Part shown: one piece after another, positions 43,401 through 55,892 of the stretch | Numbering within the stretch: position 1 is the stretch's first letter | Layout of the letters: each line of letters opens with the position of its first letter | Assembly: GCA_032718475.1 (NCBI GenBank) | Contig: JAUCBJ010009149.1 | Span: 62,001 to 126,000, forward strand | Reading direction: 5' to 3' | DNA: 64,000 nucleotides | Source of the DNA: Nemertoderma westbladi | Taxonomy: Eukaryota > Xenacoelomorpha > Nemertodermatida > Nemertodermatidae | Made by a program: the position numbers and the translations under genes | The notes under the pieces: model-generated | The model's database searches: none | Told to the model about the DNA's origin: nothing | The model's input: only the letters and a program-made list of their open reading frames with translations

Positions 43401-43644
43401 TGTAACACTGCGGAGTAATTGGGGTAGTGTAACACTGCGGAGTAATTCGGGTAGTGTAACACTGCGGAGTAATTCGGGTAGTGTAACACTTCGGAGTAAT
43501 TGGGGCAGTGTAACACTGCGGAGTAATTCGGGTAGTGTAATACTGCGGAGTAATTCGGGTAGTGTAACACTGCGGAGTAATTCGGGTAGTGTAACACTGT
43601 GGGAGTAATTGGGGTAGTGTAACACTGCGGAGTAATTCGGGTAG
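40477..43644. repeat. 27-bp minisatellite, main segment
   Basis: About 3.17 kb, on the order of 115 units. Most are identical 27-mers. At least eleven units carry a 7-base insertion (gactgcg), for example near 40556, 41017, 41487, 42094 and 43380. A few are one base shorter (cggaagtg). Because 27 is a multiple of three and the unit has no minus-strand stop, all three minus frames stay open for ~1,000 codons; these are artefacts, not genes. Bounded by LTR L4 on the left and inverted LTR L5 on the right. Confidence 0.97.
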
Positions 43645-44886
43645 TGTTCGCGCTTTTAAGACCTTGGGCAGTTTAACCCGCCAAATCTATATGTCTTCTA
43701 GGTTATAAATCTACTCCAGCCTATGACAAATATTGAACACCTATAATAATTCTAACATTAGCCGAAGCCAGTCTGTGCGCGACCATTCACCCGCTGGATA
43801 TACCCGGGAGACTGGATTCGGATGCTTTAATTTGATTGCGGTGCAGGTCTACCGTACTATTCGATTGATCGTTAATATATAATCTCTGACAAATATTATT
43901 CACTTTCGGGAAATATTAGCAGTTCCTTTAGGACGTGGCGCTCTATCTATTTAAACAGAGCTATGACTTACACTATACACAACGGTATGTCTTATAGATC
44001 ACCAAAGTGCATTCTTTAGGAAATGCTTTGTTACTCGGTCAAGCACACACAGACTATTGCACACAACTGCACACTGAATTGCCGATATTCACTGATTTTA
44101 ATCATATATAAAGAGAATAACAACCGACATTTGTAGGGCCTATTAAGTAGCATTGAACTCATTACAAACCACGATAATGTATGTCGCAAATTGTTATATG
44201 TAACCGGTCTCTCTAACCTTAGTGTATCAAGAAGATTGGGGTTTCGGATCGTTATCAATATTCTTCCCAATAATAATATGTAAACGAACGATACAATTAA
44301 CAACACAGTAAATAGCAGTAAATAATGCGGCGAAAAGCAGTTTACGTCAGGGTGCTTAATCAGGTGCCTGACAAGCAAGATAACAGTTTGATGATCTTAT
44401 AATTAAAGACGCTCTAATGTTAGAAAACATTCCACGGCCGGTGTTCTAGGCGTGGGGGAAACGTCAGTACTGAATCCTGTGATTCTGCTGTACAGCTTTT
44501 ACACAAAGAGGAGATCTCTCATTGGTCGAACTGGCTGAGCCGAACAAAGAACCAAATCTCCTGGCAAAAAGCTCCACGTGGACACAGCTGATAGATGTCG
44601 TCATTTGAGCTGAGCAGAACAAAGAACCAAAGCTCCGGGCAGAAAGCTCCACGTGTACAGCTCAGCTGTTAGCTGTCGTCATAGTAACTACACTGTTTCA
44701 AGAGTATTTCAGCTTTTGCGTCATAGAATTGCTAATTATGTCCGCTAAAGTACACATACAGAATGAATGGCCCTCCATGTCCACTAAAACACCGGTACAG
44801 TAAGGAAACGGCTTTTATGTCCGTTAAAACACCTACAGAGTACTTTACGGGAAACATAACCAGCTAATTCCGCAAAAGCTTTTACA
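43645..44886 (-). repeat. 3' LTR of E4 (L5, U3 type A)
   Basis: 1,242 bp, from tgttcgcgc to aaaagcttttaca as read on the plus strand. The outer ~0.5 kb on the U3 side matches L1, not L3/L4. It is preceded (on the element strand) by the same ctgggagcgg tract as E3. Confidence 0.93.
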
Positions 44887-44906
44887 CCGCTCCCAGAAAA
44901 TGGGAT

Positions 44907-46250
44907 TTAATTATATAAAATATAAAAAATCACAGTTTCTAAAATATAAAAATACTCTAAACAGTTAGTCTTTCTTGCGCGGACGGCGTTTATGCAGTTT
45001 CTTGAGACTAGCAAGAGTTCTTTTCTCTTTGGGGCGAGCCACTTTACTAGGAGGGCTATAACTCCTGGGTGAAGGGTGCAATACAATTGCATCAGAAAGT
45101 TTAGGGTTACGGTCAGTATCTCGTCCATTTCGATATGCTTCTCCTCGAGCTGATTTTCCTCCGCTTGTCGTTGGATACGCTCGTCCAAAACTCTCGCAGA
45201 GAATAGGGTTGTCTAAGCTCGATATCTTCTTAGAGATTCGAGATTTCCCAATCGAACTGAGATAAAGCCAATTCGTTTACCGCTTGGACTTGCTGTTATA
45301 ACTTACGTTTATCTGAACAAACGCAGGTTTCCTTTCTGATCTTTGTAGAATAGCGTTTAACTCGTTTCGTACAACGCTCTCCTTCACCTTGATGAAGGGT
45401 TGTATCGCGTTAAACTGGGACGACCATACGGTTGAATGGTGATATTAGGTGTCCGCGTCCCAATACGGCTAGGTAAGATGGGCGGCTAGCTAGAGCTCGC
45501 TGCCGGAGTGTTACCGATTAATTGTTAGGGTAGTACTAGATCTTTGAACAGTGAATACAGCTCGTGAGGATCCGTGATACCATCAGAATCGAAAGTCTGA
45601 GGTCTAATCAAGGAACGAGGTGGTCTGACCGAGTATTCCGGAACTCTGATCGTAGGTTCACTCAAGGATCGTTTGAGAAGAGTGAGCGTAGGCGATACGT
45701 TGAATAAGTTTCGGTTTCCGTGGATGTTTATGTCTTTCCGTTTATTAGTTGGGTCTAGGGCATTTATCGTAATAATACCAAAGACGCACGTCTGGTAGGG
45801 GAAATGCGGGTGATATTTATTTGTTGTTACAATGCTTCTATCAAGAATTCCAAATATACACATTCTTTAGTGTCTTTTCTTTCGAGTCGATTTCGAATAG
45901 AATTTTCGCATTTGAATTTCAGTTTATGGTTCCGACTCCGCTGGGCAGGATATATGGTCGACATAGTCCGTATCGTGTAAATCGATAGAATGGCCAGTGG
46001 TTAAGAAGTCCATATACGTACCATTACGATGCGTATAGCGAGTAGTGAATTTTCCATAGTCCAATTCACGCGTAAGTTGCTTCTAGGAAATCGTCGGTTC
46101 GATATAACGACCATCGTCCTCCGTAGTAGTTGGGCTAGCGTCGCCGCGTATCAAGCTATCAACAAACGCTTGTAAAGGTAGAGTATTTCGCTCCCCGATA
46201 CCAAGACCATCTTCTATCAACTCCGTCATATCTGCTATATATGAGTTTAT
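44907..46250 (-). pseudogene. ORF3 remnants of E4
   Basis: Three degraded pieces match E3 ORF3. They are the N-terminus near 46250-45950 (TELIED, LPLQAFVDSLIRGDA), a central block at 45863-45525 (VPEYSVRPPRS, ITDPHELYSLFKDLVLP) and the coiled coil joined to the basic tail at 45188-44907. Some 3 kb of ORF3, including the zinc knuckles, is deleted, and stops and frameshifts are frequent. It confirms that ORF3 is a family trait rather than a chance passenger in E3. Confidence 0.85.
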
Positions 46251-46259
46251 TAATATTAT

Positions 46260-47863
46260 AATGAGCTTATAATTAGGCTAGCGAGCGTCGCTGCCTACCC
46301 CAATCACCCCCCGGACAGTGTAAGATCCTCAGCGCAAATGTATCGTCGTCACTGTGTTTTCGCCAACGTTGTAGCTACACAATGACAACGACACTAGCAC
46401 GAGTCACTCCACTGTCCGTCCCAAAGGCTTAGATACACTTCAGGTTCTTACTGGAGAGTTAGGGTTACTTTCACAATTGCGACTCGCTACTGTAAACACA
46501 CCTTAGTAGTAACATTCGCCTATAAACTCACAAATTCCACACACACAACTGTCACAAATTACACACACTCGGGCCATTTGTCCGTTAGTCAGTGCCTTCC
46601 AGAATGTCACGTTATTATCATGTATCCTTGGATACTAGCAGTGCGCTATTTATTCCGTATGCTATTCAATGAGCAAGCTTGCTATTGTTCTTTTTAACTT
46701 GCTTCTAATTCTAGCGTGGGTGTTACTATGGTGACATTATGGAAAGCTAGCGGTAGAATTAGGGTAATTCCAATGCATACAGATCTGGGATGCTATTTAA
46801 TAGTAATTCTTTAATGGTCAATATCCCGTTTATACATGATTTTATAAATTTTATCGGCTATTGACTCATACATTGAAGATTCTCACACTCTAACACACTT
46901 AATAGGATGAATCTCCGCTCCCTTGATCTATTAATTAATGGGATTTTGGGAATGTTATAAATTGCATAAAATTGCAATTTATTAAATTCATTAAAGTATG
47001 AATTTAAATTTATTCCCTGAAATTTTATTATTTGATAGTAAAATTGACACAATTTGATTCCAGAGCATATCTGGGGACATATGATCCTTGATTCTATGAA
47101 ATTGTCTTTTAAGAATATCGGTAAATGCTACGAAATCTTAATTCGACTATAATTTTTAAAGGATCTGAATTTTACAGATTTTGATTTATAGATTTGTAAA
47201 TATTAAATAATTAATATTTGAGATGGGCACCGATTTATTCCAGAACTTGTCTGGGGACGTTAACCACTGATTCTAGAAATTTGTCTTTCAAGTATATCGG
47301 TGGGTGCCACGATATCTTAATCGACTAGAATTGCAGATGGTCAAAGGGTTTAACAGATTTATTTTGCGTTTTACGCTACTGTTAAAGGGACATCACGCTA
47401 CTATATGTATTATTTAATATACGGTATGAGAGCAATATCGCACGGAGCAATGTCAGTGTGAAGAGGCAAGTCGTTTCCAAGGTCTACCCAGAGCTTGGTT
47501 TAGCCGAGGCACGAGGATCTGAACTTTGCATTCCTAATACTCTGCCTACCAATAATACTTGAATATAGTAGGAGCTTTATGGTACTTTAATAAGTACAGA
47601 TATTTCATCTTACTGTAGTCACGTATTTATAATGTAATACGGACAATAAGGAAAGAGAAAATGAATTATTTCTTGCCATCGCACTAAATATATAATATAT
47701 AAGTACTTAAGTAATAAACACTAATATATTGCACTAATCTACTAAACAATCGCTAAAATAACATTCTACTAAACAAAATTAAAGAAAACGATTACAATAA
47801 AATTACATAATAATACGTACATAAATATAAAATAATATAGTCACACACCCACTCCGTATGTTG
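46260..47863 (-). other. Spacer of E4, counterpart of 33315-34981
   Basis: About 1.6 kb colinear, in reverse, with the E3 spacer. It includes the same sub-repeats (marked 'ccgatttattccagaacttg' near 47228) and the same 'agagcttggtttagccgagg' block near 47490. Non-coding. Confidence 0.75.
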
Positions 47864-50800
47864 TTACGTTATGGAGTCCCTAGATATTTGTTGGATTAGG
47901 GAGGTGGTCGTGGGAAGAGTATCTTGCCTTCCATAGTTTCCGGACAGTTTTCGGTCTCTTTCCAGTAAACATAAACGACCAGCTGGGCGATTGAGTTGTT
48001 GTGTTACTTTCTCCGCTCCCTTGGCCTGTCTAATCTTAGCCGGGGTAAGATGAGGAGTCCATTCATCTTCTTTACTTAGGAAGTCGGGTCCACCTAACCA
48101 CGCTGGAGTATCTATCAGTTCTTGAGGAGTTGCTCCTCTGGAAGCGATGTCAGCTAGATTGATCGTCTCGGGACAATGTCTCCATTGATCTACATTGGAG
48201 TTGATATCGTCATTATCTGAGGAGTATGGTGTTCCCTCAGTTGGGTCGTCAACTTCACTGCTCTCCACTTCCCGTTCACTTAATTGATATACCTGTTCTT
48301 TCGGTAATCTTTCCATGAGAGTTCTACGGGAAGGGCCAGTAAAGTACCAACCCACTCTAGTTCTTCCCGCATAAGCTTGTAGTGGTTGCGGTTGAGCAGG
48401 CCGTTTCTCTAATGTCTCGAGCGCTTCATGCGCATTTTGACCGATGAGTATTTGGACTCCAGGGTAATCGGTGTTGAATCTAGGTATTTCAAGCTGCTGG
48501 GTGAAATCGTCCTCATCCCAGTTATAAGGTTCCACTTGGCTGGTAGCAAAGTTCTTTATCGCTACCATTTTTACTGACCTTATGCTGTGTTCTCCTAGTT
48601 CATCCTGGGGGGTGGACAACGCGCCTACATAATAATCCGCTATTACGGTAGATTTCCAAACCTGCATTATTCCTGACATGTTCAGCTTAGTTTGGAACTT
48701 GGGTTGTCCAGCAAAGATGTCTTCGGCTAGTTCTTTGTCTATGAATGTTCCTGTGCTACCGGAGTCAAGGAGGGCGTTCACTATATAACTCCTCTTAGGT
48801 CCGTGGACCCTTAACTGTACTACAGGAAATTCTCGGATTCCTACATTGGAAGTTGTCGCTTTCCAAGATGGTTGTCGATCAGAAGTAGTTAGGGTGAGGT
48901 CACTGTCGGTGTCTTTTTCATATGTGAGTGCTCGATACACTGCGGTATTTATCATGTAACAGGATTCATTTTCGTCGGAAAATTCATCCGTATAGAATCC
49001 TTCCATCTCAGAACTTTGGTCAGTGTCGTTCACATCACTGAATTGGACATGTAGTTCGGAATCACTTACCTGACTCTGGCTGTTTCGCTCGAATTCAGTG
49101 TGCAACAAGATATGATGTTTTGCGCCGCACTTTGCACACCTTGCGTCGGAGTAACAGGTTCGCCGTTGGTGTCCTCGTCTGAGACAATTATAACACAACC
49201 GCTTACCCCACATGACTTCCCGTCTCTCCGTTAATGATTTCTTTAGGAATTCATCACACATATTCAAACGGTGGGTCCCGTCACATAGCACACATTTCGG
49301 TTTGATGTTACTTACCTTATTTTGAATAACATTGTGCCCACTCGTTCTTTCTTCGGGCTTTCTTACCTGAATTCTCTTAGGAGACGTAGGAGGAGTTTTT
49401 CTTACGGGTTCTCTCCTGTCATTGGTTCGAGACTTGAATTTACTTACCTGTTCTTTAGGCGATGTGTTGTCATAGTAAGATCTTGCAGTGTCTTTCCCGC
49501 TGTCTTCCTCTTGAGAAGCCTGGCTTTCGCCATCGTCTGTATAACACACTGGTATTACCTTTCTCCTAGAAACGGGTTTCTCACTTACCTTATTTTCCGG
49601 TGTCTTCTCTCTGGACTGTTTTAGGAGCTGTAATTTTACCTCTCCATCTAAGAATGACATGAGATCAGCCATGGTAGGATCTCTTCGTTGTTGTTCCATC
49701 ATATATAACACTGTCTTGTCCCAGCGTGTACCTACTCCGCCCTTGGGTAAATTAGATGTTAAGGCTCCTACAACCATAGAATTATGGTATTCATGAGACT
49801 TACCTAACCAATCTAGTTGTCTACAGATCTCCTGAATCTCGTCGGAAAACTCTATAATCCCGCTGCTAAGAAACTTTCGGGGCGCCATTAATTTCGCATA
49901 TAAATACCTAGCTATGTTAGTCCTATTACCATACCTGATGTTTAGTGTATCCCAAACTTGTCTTAATCCGTCTGGATGTCCAATAAACTTTAACGCCATT
50001 AACTTGGGAGATCCTTCCAAGCACTCGATGAGGAATCTAAGTTTCTCTCCATTAGAAAGCACAGAGTTCTGTATGTTATCTTTATAATATTCATTAAAAG
50101 GTAACCATTTCATCTCATCTCCATTGAACTTGACAATCTCTCCCACCTTTACTGCTTGACGGGCTTCGGTTCTAGCCATTTGACGCGTGAAACTTTCTTG
50201 GGCCATCGTGTTATTTAATATCGAGTTATCGGTATATAAATTTCTCGGATTATTATCAAGTCTATATGGGATATCATTGTCAACAGGTTTATAATTACCC
50301 TTAATAGGGTTTACTATAGGAGTTTCCACTTCGCTAGCAGTATAGATGCGTGTAGGCTCCACACCTTGCGCATGAGATACTTCAGACCTAACGGGCTGAC
50401 ACATTGTTACAGAGGGTGGTGGTATACCCTTTTGTAAATTTACTAATTTATCGCGTTCTAACGCGATACTTTGCTGCACTTCTTGCAACTCTAACCTACT
50501 TTCCTTTACGGTTCCCTTTAACTGTTGAACAGTCCCTTCTAACTCTCGGACCTGTTGGGAGGAGCGCACTCGATTCTCCTCCATCTTTCCGAGGAGAATG
50601 TCCATCCCCCGCCGTCTCTCGTCTACCCAATCAACCGCCGAAGCGGGATCCGCCAACTTCGTAGCGGGCAGACGAGGGACTACGGGCGATATATCCTTTA
50701 TATTTCGCTCGGAGTCCAGGACCGACACTGTTTCAGGGGCTGTTCCTCTAGGCACAGATAATTTGGTGCTGTGTAAAGGGAATTTAAAGGTAGGTTCAGG

Positions 50801-51679
50801 GAGCACAGGTGTCTCTATCACCGAAGGAGTGATTTCAAGAACAGGCCTAATTATTTCAGGCTCATCTACTATAGTAGGGAGTCTTTCTATTTTAATTATT
50901 TAGTCTGTGGGTTCTGTACTACCTAAGCCTGCGCTAGTTAGTTGTCTTTTAACAGCTGGGGGCAAATCAGGCCATTTCTGACGGTGAGATGTTCTTCTAC
51001 GTCTGCTTAGACGAGATCTATTTCCTCCGCCTTCAGCATCGGTGGTATCGCCTTCCTCAGATGATGTATAACCTTGTCTTTTGGGAGTAGATCGATTCAT
51101 CATCTGCATATTACTAGCTGTTAACTGTTTACTGAAGTTGTCTTGCTTCTCTTGAAGATTTTCCAACTCTAGTTGGGTTGTCTCTTCAGATGCCCTCCGT
51201 TCTGCTTCTGCCACTGCTCTTTTTCTTTCCGCTTCGGCCGCTGCAGCTGCCGCTTTTGCCTCTGCCGCTGCCGCTTTTCTTTCCGCTTCTACTGCTGCAG
51301 CTGCCGCTTTTGCCTCTGCCGCTGCCGCTTTTCTATCCGCTTCTGCCGCTGCCACTGCCGCTGCTGCTGTCTTTCTATCTTCTATACGTTTTTTCTTTAC
51401 TTGTTCTTCTTGGACTCTAGTGATGCGGAGGAGTTCATCAAATTTAGCTTGGTTCGCAGCTAACATTTCCGCATCGATTGCGTCCAGCACAAGCTTGGTT
51501 CCTTCACTATTAGGGCTAAGCCCCTCCAGCCTTCTCCTCAACTCTTCATCTCCTACAAAGCGTTGATAGTCTGACAGATAGATGTCAATAGCATCCCTCT
51601 TATGCGGTTTCTCTGCTGTCGCTTCGCTCTCGGTTGTATCTAGTAGACTGTCTGACAGGTTCTGCTTTGCGTCGGACAT
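47864..51679 (-). pseudogene. gag-pro: E4 gag-protease with deleted pol, one long frame with a single nonsense codon
   Basis: From ATG 51679 to 47864 one frame of 1,272 codons is broken only by TAA at 50902-50900, where E3 has CAA. Compared with E3, ~278 codons after SDSLLD are missing and the Ala-rich coiled coil is expanded. Gag core and zinc knuckles (CYNCLRRGHQRRTC) are intact. The aspartic protease motif ALLDSGSTGTFID follows. The frame then jumps from the region after the protease to DQWRHC...ADIASRG at the RNase H end, and from GAEKV to TQQLNRPAG at the extreme C-terminus of pol. Both deletions keep the frame. RT and integrase are absent. Confidence 0.9.
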
Positions 51680-53155
51680 GTTTGTTTATACAGTTGAATG
51701 CCTACGGCTATAAATACAGTTAAAGCAAGTCTAGCAATTCAGTATCACTGCAAGCCTAGCAATTAATTACCAATACTGCTACTCAGTGTAGCATGATATA
51801 TATAATATATTAGAATACCGGTATGCTTATAGTATATATATAAGTATTATTACAGACTAGGTTTGTCACAGAATACCGGTATATAATTTTAGCACAAATA
51901 TATATAAATATATAATAGGCCTATCGTGAATACCGGTATACAGCTTACACTTATAGTATATATAAGTATAATTTTGAACTAGGATTACTTACAGAATACC
52001 GGTATAATTGCAGCCTAAATTTATAGAAATAAATATAATAAGCCTATTGTAAATACCGGTATATAAATTATTTTAGAATAATTGAATTTCTGAATTTTAG
52101 GGGTTACTTGGTTACTTTAACTTACTTTATTACCGTTATTTGAGAAGTAGTCCAACTGATATTGAGACCTAATTGTTGTATGGCAGGCCTACTATTTTAT
52201 AAATCGGTTTGAGTTGATTTATAATATATATACCCGTTTTAATGGGTTTTGTCAATATTTGAAATAAATGTTATTATTTCTGGGAAGGAGTCACTACACC
52301 GAAGCTGTACGCTCTCAGTGAAGTGCTACTTGTTGGACACTAAAACAAATAATTCTACTTGCCTAAGTTACTTATCTACGAATTACGTACAATACGGGTG
52401 ATATTACAATCTCTAAATAAACACAAAAAATTACAAATACACAAATACGAATTTTTAGGGTAATTTTACAAGAAGTCTACAAACCAGCCTAACAAAGGGT
52501 TAGGTTATCTGGTTATTACAACGGACAGGGTACTACGGTATTTGAAAATAATAAGTAGTAGTAAATATATTGCGCTGTCCAGATAGGAAAAATACCACCG
52601 TCTGACGACCTATAGCCGTATCGCTATAGGTACTACGTTATGTATCACGGAGTGTTCCTACCTGGAAGTTAATTACCGCGGTCTACCAGAACCAATGTGC
52701 CTATTAACCACTTTACAACACAAATATACTGCCTACACACTAATTACCTTCGGAAAGCACTGTACACTAAACCCTAAATTAGGTACAAGTACTTGTACAA
52801 CAAATAATCAGTAGTTAAAAATACTTGAACAGCTAAAAGAACCACGGCATCTGCTGGAGTGACCGGTGCACAAAATCACCATTCTTTACCTACGCCAAGC
52901 AGCCCGTGTAGTACCGGGGTTAATTTAACTATAACGGTATATATAACAAGCACAATTACTGTAGGAATAAACTTGGGGATATGAATGTTGCGAATAATCG
53001 CATAAACTCTGAATAATAAATATTACGCTACGCGTACAGACTACTCAAACAAAATGCAGACCAAATACTGACAGACTACTATCAAGCCTAAACAAACTAC
53101 GGTATGTGCAGACTCCAAAATGGTTAGTTAGTATGCGTTCTAACCTAGTAGTACA
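51680..53155 (-). other. Leader of E4, truncated
   Basis: Reverse-oriented match to the 3' ~1.5 kb of the E3 leader, with AT-rich accggtat blocks next to gag and one partial copy of the tandem unit at the outer end. Breaks off at ~53155, after 'cctagtagtac'. Confidence 0.85.
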
Positions 53156-54334
53156 GTGTATAAATAAATTAGACCAAGACCACCATCTGTAAAATGCTCG
53201 CGTGAGTTCAGGAGTTGCACAGATGTCAGGATGTGCTGATTCTATATCATGCACTAGGCCTAACGGATTCTGGTAGCCTGGAACTAGACCACCTGACCAC
53301 TACAAAAACGTATGTGACAGAGCGAGGTGCCGTTAGCCTAACATTTCTCGGAGGCTGGTCCGATAACACTCAACGCATTGTTTGGTTGGACATTGACATT
53401 ACCGGTATTGCATTACAGTGTACATTACTGCATTATTACATACGGATTAGGGTATTAGTACGTTTGAACGACACTAGCCAAACAAGCCTAAAATCAGATA
53501 AATAATGATACCGGTACCGGTATAGCAGTATTGTGCACCACCTTGCGGATTGCATGGACATTATTTATTAAGTTCTTTGAAGGGAATGTATTATTTTAAT
53601 GTAATTTATATTACTACTACTATTATCGGACTATTATTACTACTATTACTATTATTTACTAGCTTAATTACCGTTTGTAGGGCTAATATTTTAGCTTAAT
53701 CTATTAGTTTAATTACGGTTTACTGTGCGCGTACGTAATCTTAATTACATTCTACCGTAAAACATTACCATAATATTATAATTAATATTTACTCCGACTG
53801 GGGGTGTATCTTATTGTAAAAAAATATTACAAGCTGACAAGCTAATAATGCTGTTGCGATACGGTTGTTTATTTCATATGTTGGCCCTGAAAAGGGCCGT
53901 TTGGGTTGGTTATGGTATACATTCAGCAAGGGCAGTAATGTTTGAAAAATGTTCGTAATGTAGAAGAAGAAGTAATGTTCGGGGGAGAAGCTCCACGCTT
54001 TGTGCAAACTCAATAGCGCGGTCCTCAGTCTCGATAAGTTTCCCAGTACACGAGTACAGTACACTAACAGTAGGCCCAGTAAGTAACAGTAGGCCTAACA
54101 ATACTGATATACCGGTACCGGTACCAATTTTTATCAGTTTCTATCTGATTTCAGGATTGTTTGGCTAGTGTCGTTCAAACGTACTAATACCACGGATTAG
54201 TATGGATTGAGAAATTGGATATATTTGACGTCAATGGAGGTTTGGTTTGAGAAATTAATACAGTAATATCATGTAGGCCTACCTAATCATATCTTTGCGT
54301 TAATTATTACTAGATCCACTGGCCCCCAGCCTCT
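53156..54334. other. Non-coding DNA
   Basis: AT-rich sequence with scattered accggtaccggt palindromes (53514, 54112). No gene or element recognised. Confidence 0.5.
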
Positions 54335-54660
54335 TCAACAAACCATCATTGCCGAGGGGCACTCAGCTAAGGGGGCGGAGCGCATTAAAAACTCTAAGTA
54401 TCGCGACCTAATGGACCGGGGCCATTTATTTCACCCCGTGGCCTTTGAGACCTTTGGCCGCCCTGGTCCAGAGACATCCACCTTCCTCCGGGAGATCGGG
54501 GCTCGTCTCCACAGTGCAGCAGTGCCACCCACGAACCGCGGTCACACCAGTTTCTGCTCCAACGCCTGGAGATGGCAATTTTGGTTGGTAATGCAGCCTC
54601 AGTCATGGGGACAGCAACCACGCCGACCATCGGTCTATTCGGGGACTGAAGAGCCGAAAC
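54335..54660 (+). pseudogene. Retrotransposon C-terminal fragment (probable non-LTR)
   Basis: Two overlapping frames read GAERIKNSKYRDL, FHPVAFETFGRPGPET, FLREIGARL, then after a frameshift LQRLEMAILVGNAASVMGT. The pattern 'F-x-P-V-x-x-E-T-x-G...F-x-x-x-x-G-x-R-L...Q-R-x-x-x-A-x-x-x-G-N-A' is characteristic of the C-terminal end of animal retrotransposon RT proteins that I have seen in invertebrates. The exact clade is not certain. It is a short, frameshifted relic with no RT core. Confidence 0.6.
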
Positions 54661-54729
54661 CAATCGAAACTGTCGAAATGGTTGCCAATGCAGTCACCAA
54701 CGGGATGACGGCCGAAGATATTCAATACT

Positions 54730-54823
54730 CTATCTTATGCAATCTCAAATATTCAATGTTCGATCCCTAGATGGAGCTATCTTATGCAATCTCAAATATT
54801 CAATGTTCGATCCCTAGATGGAG
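54730..54823. repeat. 47-bp tandem duplication
   Basis: Two adjacent identical copies of ctatcttatgcaatctc...agatggag, probably within the 3' tail of the retrotransposon relic upstream; 'aaatattcaat' recurs again to 55050. Confidence 0.88.
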
Positions 54824-55892
54824 CAGTACTGTTTGGGCACAGTGCTTTAAATGCTGCAGCCTAGCCCAACCCCGGCTTTTATCCTTCAGTGGTCGATTGG
54901 GAACCAAGGCAACTTGGGAAACAGAGTGGAAGGGTTTACTGTGAAAGATCACCCATGGTGGTGAACAGGCATTCCTTGGCTTAACGAGCCTAAAAGATTC
55001 TCCCATTCAAATATTCAATTCGGTACTGTACCTTCAATTAAATATTCAATCTTAGTATTATTTCTGTGCTTCGTTATTTAATAATGTGATTAGATAAAAA
55101 AAATAAATTAATGAAATATAATTCATCTGTTAAATATTACAAAAAAAAAATCCTACATTATATTAACATTTATATAGTTTTGAATTAAATGTTTCGAAAT
55201 CAACAGTCATTCAATGAACTTATACAGCAGTGTCATATATCGCGTATCCCATGGCTGCTTGGTTTAATCACTATTCTTTATTCAAGTATAACTGAATCCT
55301 GGCCCGGCGCCTTTACCCTCCACTGATAATTTAAATCGTAACTTATTCAATCTTTGACTAAATTATACCAAACTTGTTAAACATGTAATCTTGGCTATCG
55401 GCTAAAATAAACACAACTTGCTAAAGTTTCCCCTATAATGTTTTTTCCCATAGAACAGGATGCAGTTTTATTTTAGTAGTAAACAAGCTGTTATTTGCGT
55501 CGATTTTCACCTGGAGAGGGAAGAATATTGATTGCCCCCCCCCCCCCCCTGCAGTTAAGTAAGTGAAAATATTTCGGCATCATTTAATTTTATTATCACG
55601 GTCGCACATCAAGTAGTCTGCCAAAAGATACAATTCATTATAAACATAACAAAATTAATTATAATAATTCTAAAAATATAAGGCAGATCTTCCTAAAGTT
55701 AGCTCTTTAGTCTTTAGCAATCTTATACATTGACAAGACTTATAAAATAATTGATGTTGAATAATTTATTATTAAGATTAAAATATATTATTAGGATTTC
55801 GAAGAAAGCAAATTGTATTGAGTTAGTATTGGCAAGTTAATCTCACAAAACCACATGAGAGTAAAAACCCAAGCGATCATTTTGTGAACATC
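54824..55892. other. Non-coding DNA with C15 run
   Basis: Contains the probable 3' tail of the retrotransposon relic to ~55030, then AT-rich sequence and a run of 15 C at 55535-55549. No gene seen. Confidence 0.5.

Larger units (their letters stand above)
43645..53155 (-). mobile_element. BEL/Pao retrotransposon E4, inverted, internally deleted, 5' LTR lost
   Basis: A second copy of the E3 family in opposite orientation, meeting the minisatellite with the outer end of its 3' LTR (tgttcgcgc at 43645). Reading leftward it has a truncated leader (from ~53155), gag, gag-protease fusion, pol scraps, spacer, ORF3 remnants and LTR L5. Homology stops at ~53155 within the leader, so the 5' LTR and one target duplication are missing. 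It lacks RT, most RNase H and integrase and cannot move without a helper. Confidence 0.9.

Noticed and set aside
40421-43625. Three overlapping minus-strand frames of about 970-1,059 codons and several plus-strand frames
   Set aside because: They are translations of the 27-bp minisatellite. Unit length divisible by three keeps them open, the protein is a bare repeat, and frame switches follow the 7-base insertions.
23395-43644. CRISPR-like array
   Set aside because: The short regular units are direct tandem minisatellite without unique spacers, in a eukaryotic context.
51173-51463. Plus-strand Cys/Phe/Arg- and Leu/Pro-rich frames
   Set aside because: Antisense of the Ala/Glu/Lys coiled coil of E4 gag.
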